A DNA stretch of 7,789 nucleotides from Deltaproteobacteria bacterium (lineage in GTDB: Bacteria > Desulfobacterota_B > Binatia > Binatales > Binataceae). Numbering within the stretch: the first letter of the stretch is position 1; each line of letters starts with the position of its first letter. Of the stretch, positions 1-4,957 are shown piece by piece. Location: positions 1 through 7,789 of the forward strand of contig JAKAVX010000107.1 of NCBI GenBank assembly GCA_021827465.1. The letters are read 5' to 3'. Under the pieces are notes generated by a model. That model was not told where the DNA came from. It saw only the letters and a program-made list of their open reading frames with translations, and searched no databases. The translations under genes and the position numbers were made by a program.

Positions 1-1
1 C

Positions 2-811
2 CTCGGCATCAAAACCGCGCTCCACGAAGCAAACACCGGGGTGGGTGTTGCCAACCGCTTCCTGGGCTCGATTGTGGACCGCGCCTATATCGGCTTCGAG
101 TCCGCCGCGCGTGAATTCCCGCCCGGGCGGGCTCACTTCACGGGAAACCCGGTTCGCCCCGAGGTGCTGGCGCTCCTTCACGAAGCGCGCAAGGCTCCTG
201 ACCGGTCGCGGGCTGCGCGGATTCTCGTAACCGGAGGATCGCTCGGATCGGCTTTCCTCAATCTGAACGTGCCCGGGCTTATCGAACTCCTGGGCGCTGC
301 GGGGCTTCGGGTCGAAGTGCGCCATCTGACTGGCCGCGGCCGGCGCGAAGATATGCCTGCGCTTTACCGGCGCGCGCGGGTCGAGGCCGTCGTGAGCGAA
401 TACGTGGAGGACATGACGCCCGCCTACCGATGGGCCGATTTCGCGATCACCTGCGCGGGGGCGGCCACGATGGCGGAGCTTGCGATCGCGGGGCTGCCCG
501 CTCTGTTCGTTCCGATGCGCGTCGCCGCGCGAAACCATCAACTCGACAATGCGATCGCGTTCACCAATGAAGGCGGCGGATGGTACGTCGAGGAGCATCG
601 ATGGTCTCCGGAAGCGCTCGCCGATCGGATCGCGGCGCTGCTGAGCGACGGCGAGGCCTGGCGCGCCGCGTCGAGCGCGATGCGCCGGATGGCCCGGCCG
701 TCGGCCGCGGACCTCATCGTCGCCGATTGCGAAGCGCTTCTCGGCGGCCAGCGTGCGGCGGCGTCGAACGGAGCCGCGGAGCCCGCGTCGGCGCCGCTCG
801 CCGGCCGCTAA
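2..811 (+). CDS. murG: MurG: undecaprenyl-PP-MurNAc-pentapeptide GlcNAc transferase, 5' end missing
   Basis: This is the C-terminal three quarters of a MurG-type GT28 glycosyltransferase, which adds GlcNAc to lipid I to make lipid II at the inner face of the cytoplasmic membrane. The frame is already open at base 2, so the true start lies upstream; the GTG at 41 is internal. Family landmarks in order: HEANTGVGVANR (like HEQNxxPGxANR), FTGNPVR near 138-155, ILVTGGSLGS at 221-250, the DM-AY-WAD stretch, AGAATMAELAIAGLPALFVP around 455-515, and HQLDNA at 536-553. The acidic residue of the nucleotide-sugar site is present (GAG at 476-478). Two changes stand out: GGSLGS where GGSQGA is usual, and Cys (452-454) where most MurGs have Arg before AGA. 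The last ~24 residues are Ala-rich and not conserved. A divergent MurG paralogue is possible. No dcw partner (murC) follows; the next gene is convergent. Confidence 0.88.
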   Translation, partial: LGIKTALHEANTGVGVANRFLGSIVDRAYIGFESAAREFPPGRAHFTGNPVRPEVLALLHEARKAPDRSRAARILVTGGSLGSAFLNLNVPGLIELLGAAGLRVEVRHLTGRGRREDMPALYRRARVEAVVSEYVEDMTPAYRWADFAITCAGAATMAELAIAGLPALFVPMRVAARNHQLDNAIAFTNEGGGWYVEEHRWSPEALADRIAALLSDGEAWRAASSAMRRMARPSAADLIVADCEALLGGQRAAASNGAAEPASAPLAGR

Positions 812-3756
812 TTCCCCTTTTCCAGTTTCTGCCAGTTCACCTTCCAGGCGCTGATCCGTTCGTCGGCGAAACCGTCGTGCCGGGACGCATTCGTGAAGAT
901 CGTGTCGTAGCGCCCGTTCAGGAAAAAGAGCCTGGCGAAGGTCGATTGTAGAAGACCAGGAGAGCCCAGCCGCGCGCGCGAGTTGGGAAGATCGATAAGC
1001 ACGCCGAGACCGGGCCACTCAGTCGAGGGAAACGATACGTCGTGGAGCCGCTTCTGCCCGGCCACCACCATCAACTCCGGCGTCAGTTCGAGCCGGGCGG
1101 AATCGTGGCCGACCTTCGATACCACCAGCAGGCTCTGGTTCGGCGCGTCTGGCCGATAAATCACCTGCCTGACGACATACTTTTTTCCGACCTGCAGGTT
1201 GGCGTCGCACACGAGCGACGAATCCGGGGTCGTGTGGCACTGGAACCATCGGCTGTTGAGATCATTGAGCGTGGGCGCAAGGAAGCGGATTTTTTCCATC
1301 AGGGTGCGGACCGCGTTCGCTTCCTTGTATAGCTCGCGAGCCTTGTCCGGGGTGTAGCCGAACCGGGCGACCATGTCGGCGACCGCTTTGGCCTCGGGCA
1401 GCGGACGATCGAGTCTGAAGATGTACTCGCGGGTGAAGTCGCGGTTGGCCATCGGCCACCATCCGCTGAGCGTCGCCAGCTTGGAGTTCACGATCAGATA
1501 GGCGGGAGGCGCGGCGCAATGCGTCGAGCGCAGGATATCGGCGCGCTCGGCCGGGTCGAACTTCTGCGTTGCAAGATAGGCGTCGGCGTCGGCGCGATCG
1601 AGCTGCGTCAGGCGGCTGATGATCGCCGCGTCGCGAATCGGGCCCGCGCCGTAAGCTGCCAGCTTGCCCCATGCGCCCTCGCGTCCCTCGGGCAGCGGAG
1701 TCGAGTCGGAGCCGCAATCCAGCATCCGCAAAAGCCCGGCGCTTTGGCGATCGGTTGGAGCCGTGAGCACTCGCGCGATCCAGTACGGGATGTGCGTCGC
1801 CAGCGAGCCGCCGTCGGCGGTGGTGCGGCGCTCGGCGGCATATTCGCTCCAGTAGCCGTAGTCCCACCAGGTGGTAACGATAGAGTCGGGCGGCGACTGG
1901 CGGCGCACGTCATCGAAGGTTTTCCACCAGCCGGAGTTTATCGGCGGAACATAGTTGAACGTGGTTTCGTATCCCGCCCGCGCGGGCAGGATTAACACTG
2001 AGGCCAGCGCCGCAAACACTACAGGGCGTACCGCCTGCTCGGCGCGCGGACGGTTGAGCCGATGCAACTGGCCCGCGAGCCATTGATAAAGCCTGCCCAT
2101 CGCGACGCCGAACGCAATTCCGAACGGCGCCGCCAGCAGCATCACGAAGCGCAAGCCCTGATACGACAGGAAAAGACTTGCGAGGAACCAGATGCCGATG
2201 ATCAAGCCCGCGCCCAAATCAGCCGCCGGCTCGGCACTCACCAGGTCCACGACCAGCGCGGCGGCGATCGGCAAAGTGAGGAGCGCGAGCAGCATGAACC
2301 GCCCGGGATTGCCGGTCAGCAGATACCAGTAGATGTAGTTGCCGACGAGCAGGATGGCGTAGTGACGCATCTGCCATCCGCGCCGCGGAACGAGCAGCAG
2401 GAGCAGCCCAAGCCAGCTCGCGAAGAACGGAACCTGCCCGCTCATGAAGTTAGCGATGCCGGTCAGGTTGTAGGTCTTGAGTTCCGCAACCGTCGAGAAC
2501 ACGTTCGGGAAAAGGTTCAAGGCTTTGGCGGCGCCGGAATGATGTGGGCTGAAAGCCTGCCGTAGCAGTGTCGACGGAACGGCGAAATATGATTTTCCAC
2601 CCGCGATCGCCACGCATGCCGCCGCTGCGACGTAAAAGACCGCGATAACCGTCGCCGCGCGCCGAAGCCGGATTAGGCCGCTCGCGCGATTCATGTATCG
2701 GTCGATAACCGCGCGCACCGACTCCATTCCGAGGTTGGCGGCCATCGCGAACAGCACCACGCCGTAAGCCATCGGCCATCCCGACCAGGTCGCGGCATGA
2801 AGGCCGACAAAGATTCCCGCCGCGATCGCGCAGGCGATTTGTCGGCGCGGCCGCTCGGCGATAATCGCCTCGATCGCGGCCCAGGCCACCAACAGCGGCA
2901 GCACGATGTTCCATACGTCGTTGTCGCTGGAGAGGCTGCGCTTAAGGAACAGCGGGTTGATTCCGATAATGATCGCCGCCGACAGACCGCCGAGATTGCC
3001 CGCCAGACGCCGCCCGATCGCGAAGGCGGGAAATACGCCAAGAAGACCGATAATGACCGGCACCAGGAATGAACTCGACGCCAGCGGATAGCCGGGCCGA
3101 AGGAAAGTCATCAGGCGCTCGACCGCTACGATCGCGGTGATATGGAGCGAGCGGGCGTAGATATTGACGCGGCCGACGGGCGCGTTGGCGTGAGTGTCGA
3201 TACAACGGCCGTCTCGAATCGTGTCGCAGGTGGTTCCGGTGCGTAGATAGTTTCGCGCCATCCGAAGCCAGTGATAACTATCGTAGCCGCCCAGGAAGAC
3301 GTGCCGCACCCCGTCCTTGCCCACGTATGTAAGCTCGGAGCGAAGCTTCGCGCCGGTCGCATCACGCTCTGCCTGGAACTGCGCCGCGTTCGTCTTGACC
3401 CATTGCCGAAGTTCTGCGGCCACCAGGCGCTCGCCCTGGGCCGGCGCCGTTCCCGCGGGCAATGCGGCCGCCATTTGCCTCGCATGCCTGACCAGAACGA
3501 TCCGCTTCGCGTATTCCGTGGTCCCGCCTAGCGAAAGCGGCAGCATCCTGATCCATCCGACCACGACGAGACTCGCGAGCACCAGTGCCCAATGAACTGC
3601 CGGCTCGTCGCCTATCCATCGGCCCAACCAGCGCTTCGAATCATCAGCGCCCGGATGGCGATTCAACGGCTCGGCGAGGGTTTGCGACGTTACTTTGTGC
3701 TTGGTCGGCTTCACAAAACCGGATGCCCTGGCAGTTGTGGGGCGTTTCGGACGCAA
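808..3756 (-). CDS. STT3/PglB-type oligosaccharyltransferase catalytic subunit
   Basis: Predicted to move a glycan from a polyprenyl-linked donor to Asn in N-X-S/T on the outer face of the cytoplasmic membrane. Residue numbers are for the 982-aa frame. It has one membrane helix at ~56-72, an ~80-residue outer segment, about twelve more helices between ~227 and 593, and a ~390-residue soluble C-terminal domain with Cys681, 747, 840 and 850. GT66 signatures: first acidic motif GYDSYHWLR (Asp159), second acidic motif SSDNDVW (Asp278/Asp280), TVAE loop motif (Glu425), membrane Arg486 in NPGRFML, and WWDYG at 630-634 (bases 1855-1869). It is much longer than Campylobacter PglB (713 aa) and nearer archaeal AglB in size. 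The start is uncertain: the TTG at 3756 directly follows an in-frame stop and sits only a few bases below the predicted transcription start, so GTG at 3714 (codon 15) may be the real start. The TAG stop overlaps the murG TAA. Function is confident; sugar donor and acceptor are unknown. Confidence 0.93.
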   Translation of the reverse strand: MRPKRPTTARASGFVKPTKHKVTSQTLAEPLNRHPGADDSKRWLGRWIGDEPAVHWALVLASLVVVGWIRMLPLSLGGTTEYAKRIVLVRHARQMAAALPAGTAPAQGERLVAAELRQWVKTNAAQFQAERDATGAKLRSELTYVGKDGVRHVFLGGYDSYHWLRMARNYLRTGTTCDTIRDGRCIDTHANAPVGRVNIYARSLHITAIVAVERLMTFLRPGYPLASSSFLVPVIIGLLGVFPAFAIGRRLAGNLGGLSAAIIIGINPLFLKRSLSSDNDVWNIVLPLLVAWAAIEAIIAERPRRQIACAIAAGIFVGLHAATWSGWPMAYGVVLFAMAANLGMESVRAVIDRYMNRASGLIRLRRAATVIAVFYVAAAACVAIAGGKSYFAVPSTLLRQAFSPHHSGAAKALNLFPNVFSTVAELKTYNLTGIANFMSGQVPFFASWLGLLLLLVPRRGWQMRHYAILLVGNYIYWYLLTGNPGRFMLLALLTLPIAAALVVDLVSAEPAADLGAGLIIGIWFLASLFLSYQGLRFVMLLAAPFGIAFGVAMGRLYQWLAGQLHRLNRPRAEQAVRPVVFAALASVLILPARAGYETTFNYVPPINSGWWKTFDDVRRQSPPDSIVTTWWDYGYWSEYAAERRTTADGGSLATHIPYWIARVLTAPTDRQSAGLLRMLDCGSDSTPLPEGREGAWGKLAAYGAGPIRDAAIISRLTQLDRADADAYLATQKFDPAERADILRSTHCAAPPAYLIVNSKLATLSGWWPMANRDFTREYIFRLDRPLPEAKAVADMVARFGYTPDKARELYKEANAVRTLMEKIRFLAPTLNDLNSRWFQCHTTPDSSLVCDANLQVGKKYVVRQVIYRPDAPNQSLLVVSKVGHDSARLELTPELMVVAGQKRLHDVSFPSTEWPGLGVLIDLPNSRARLGSPGLLQSTFARLFFLNGRYDTIFTNASRHDGFADERISAWKVNWQKLEKGN

Positions 3757-3768
3757 TTAGTTGGATGG

Positions 3769-3798
3769 TTCATAGAAGCGGGAGCGTCAGGCTGTCAA
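3769..3798 (-). promoter_or_regulatory. Sigma-70-like promoter for the oligosaccharyltransferase gene
   Basis: Read on the minus strand, a perfect -35 TTGACA (3793-3798) is followed after 18 bases by TATGAA (3769-3774), four of six matches to TATAAT. The start of transcription would be near 3762. It lies downstream of the terminator at 3876-3911, so the oligosaccharyltransferase probably has its own transcript, separate from the secreted-protein gene. Confidence 0.55.
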
Positions 3799-3840
3799 CG
3801 GCCCCGCGCAAGCATCGCGGAAAGCGCTTCCGGGAACGGC

Positions 3841-3857
3841 TCTTCCTGGACGGAAGA
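3841..3857. repeat. Inverted repeat A, TCTTCC-TGGAC-GGAAGA
   Basis: A perfect 6-bp dyad with a 5-base centre, about 40 bases upstream of the -35 of the oligosaccharyltransferase promoter. It resembles dyads at 4820-4836 and 4883-4898 in the other spacer, so it could be an operator. It could also be a chance hairpin. Confidence 0.35.
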
Positions 3858-3875
3858 CCGGCCGCGCCATTTCGC

Positions 3876-3911
3876 AAAAAGGGCGGACCCGCGATTGCAA
3901 GTCCGCCCTTT
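3876..3911 (-). terminator. Intrinsic terminator of the secreted-protein gene
   Basis: AAAGGGCGGAC (3878-3888) pairs perfectly with GTCCGCCCTTT (3901-3911) across a 12-base loop. Read on the minus strand the GC-rich stem ends in a run of five T (3876-3880). It starts about 20 bases after the stop codon of the 3932-4741 gene, the right place and direction for Rho-independent termination. The oligo-A side also gives a short T run on the plus strand, so weak two-way action is possible. Confidence 0.8.
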
Positions 3912-3931
3912 GGAAAACAGAGCTGGCGGTT

Positions 3932-4741
3932 TCAGGGGACCGGGATTACAGGACAAACCGATTGGCTGACGTCCTTGGTTTCGAATTCAGGAGTTATGTC
4001 GATGCAGGAAGTGTCTTCGGTTTCGTTCTCGGCGGTCTCGTTCTCCGAGGGAAAACGCAGAGATCCCATCGTGATCGTGAGTGACGCGTTTCCGCCCGAC
4101 TCGAACGCGCACAGGCTTCCGTTGCCCTCGAGATGGAAGTACGCCTCGGTCCCGGTGTCGGGAACCGTGACCTCCATCGACACGCTCGACCCCAGAATTC
4201 TTCTACCGGGCGTAACGTACGGAACAAAGATGGTGCCGGCGACGTTGCCCTCGAAGGTGTAAATCGTCTTGTTCGGATTGCTGTGTACCATGAAGGAGTT
4301 ACCGGGCAACTCCGCAACAAAAGTTCCGGCTGGATTCGGGTTCGACGCGAGGGAATCGCATGATGCCGGAGCGAGTTTGACCGAAATCGGCTCGCTCGAA
4401 AGGTCGGTGCCGAAGTCGTTGTCGTCGAGGTTCAGTTTCGCGTTGAGATCGAACGAGTCGAGAAATTCCGAGGCATCAACGCAGCTTACCACGGAATCCG
4501 TGGAATTCGAGGCAGTCGTGTTTCCGCCTCCGCCGGAGAAGTAATTGAGAATCCCAAGGTCGCCCCGGCACGCGGTGGCGGTTTCGTGAGTGATCTCACT
4601 GTGGGCGCTGGCAATGTCGAAGTCCGAAGATGCGGCGGACACTGCCGGGACGCCAAAGCGATTTCTGATGCCGAGAGAAACGACGGCGACGGCCACGGAT
4701 GCCGCCAGGAACATAGGCGCGAGTTTCTTTATGCTTTTCAT
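3932..4741 (-). CDS. Secreted sequon-rich protein of unknown family, candidate N-glycosylation acceptor
   Basis: A 269-residue protein I do not recognise. It starts at ATG 4741 and the N-terminus looks like a Sec signal: basic MKSIKK, hydrophobic core ~7-25, then a polar stretch ending AVSA-A, with likely cleavage after Ala36. The mature part is acidic, rich in Ser/Thr/Gly, has six Cys (58, 87, 128, 211, 246, 263; possibly three disulfides), and from ~138 to 230 alternates polar and hydrophobic residues as in a beta-sandwich. Seven of its 17 Asn are in N-X-S/T (X not Pro): Asn74, 79, 157, 207, 218, 234 and 239; about 3.5 would be expected from its Ser/Thr content. Only Asn207 has the acidic -2 residue of the Campylobacter rule. 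Two 60-base stretches I counted inside it are 47% and 53% GC, against 67% in one from the next gene. It lies upstream of the oligosaccharyltransferase on the same strand but ends at its own terminator. There is no PEP-CTERM, LPXTG or lipobox. That it is a glycoprotein is inference. Confidence 0.72.
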   Translation of the reverse strand: MKSIKKLAPMFLAASVAVAVVSLGIRNRFGVPAVSAASSDFDIASAHSEITHETATACRGDLGILNYFSGGGGNTTASNSTDSVVSCVDASEFLDSFDLNAKLNLDDNDFGTDLSSEPISVKLAPASCDSLASNPNPAGTFVAELPGNSFMVHSNPNKTIYTFEGNVAGTIFVPYVTPGRRILGSSVSMEVTVPDTGTEAYFHLEGNGSLCAFESGGNASLTITMGSLRFPSENETAENETEDTSCIDITPEFETKDVSQSVCPVIPVP

Positions 4742-4779
4742 GGGTTTCTTTTGCTACAAGGCAGCCTTGATGGTACCTG

Positions 4780-4881
4780 ATGAAGTTTGATTACCTACGG
4801 ACGCTTTTCAAGGCCGCCAGTTTCCTGAACGGGAACAAGAAAGTCAAACTCTTCTTCGCCGACAAATTGACGCAGACCTAG
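4780..4881 (+). CDS. Possible 33-codon small ORF, basic and hydrophobic
   Basis: ATG at 4780 opens a 33-codon frame ending TAG at 4881. The peptide begins MKFDYLRTLFKAASFL and continues with a Lys-rich, Phe-rich stretch. By my count about three quarters of its codons end in G or C, higher than the local base composition, which is what real genes of this genome would show. No clear ribosome binding site precedes it. It could be a real small protein, the remnant start of a larger membrane protein (the pattern loosely recalls ABC-exporter N-termini), or chance. No function is assigned. Confidence 0.22.
   Translation: MKFDYLRTLFKAASFLNGNKKVKLFFADKLTQT
4820..4836. repeat. Inverted repeat B, GTTTCC-TGAAC-GGGAAC
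   Basis: A 6-bp dyad with one G-T pair and a 5-base centre. Its centre TGAAC and arms resemble repeat A (TGGAC centre) at 3841-3857. It lies in the divergent spacer about 80 bases upstream of the secreted-protein start and inside the possible small ORF. Confidence 0.3.
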
Positions 4882-4882
4882 C

Positions 4883-4898
4883 CTTTCCCGACGGAAAG
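4883..4898. repeat. Inverted repeat C, CTTTCC-CGAC-GGAAAG
   Basis: A perfect 6-bp dyad with a 4-base centre, ending about 10 bases before the GATAAT -10-like element at 4907-4912. An operator overlapping that promoter, or a hairpin just after the small ORF's stop, are both possible. There is no T run, so it is not a good intrinsic terminator. Confidence 0.3.
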
Positions 4899-4957
4899 CG
4901 CGCTGAGATAATCAGGCTCGCGGGCGAATCTGTAGCCGATGTGCACGGTTACGGCTC

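Larger units (their letters stand above)
4742..4957. other. Divergent intergenic region between the secreted-protein and glycosylphosphotransferase genes
   Basis: This 216-base spacer must carry the promoters of both divergent genes. On the plus strand GATAAT (4907-4912) matches the -10 consensus at five of six bases, but the -35 position (near 4884-4889) is poor. On the minus strand TTGAAA (4806-4811) is a fair -35 without a convincing -10. Two inverted repeats (4820-4836 and 4883-4898) and a short open frame (4780-4881) lie here. I see no RNA gene. Confidence 0.4.

Noticed and set aside
3711..3773. 20-codon minus-strand upstream frame whose TGA overlaps GTG 3714 as GTGA, suggesting translational coupling
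   Set aside because: Its ATG (3771-3773) lies inside the predicted -10 element, so it would not be on the transcript from that promoter; no ribosome site seen.
3932..3990. PEP-CTERM or other sorting tail on the secreted protein, prompted by the EpsB_2-like neighbour
   Set aside because: The C-terminus ends in CPVIPVP without a PEP motif, a membrane helix or a basic tail.
3585..4262. 225-codon plus-strand open frame
   Set aside because: It runs antisense through the 5' end of the oligosaccharyltransferase, the terminator and half the secreted-protein gene, with no family-like motifs; a shadow of high-GC coding.
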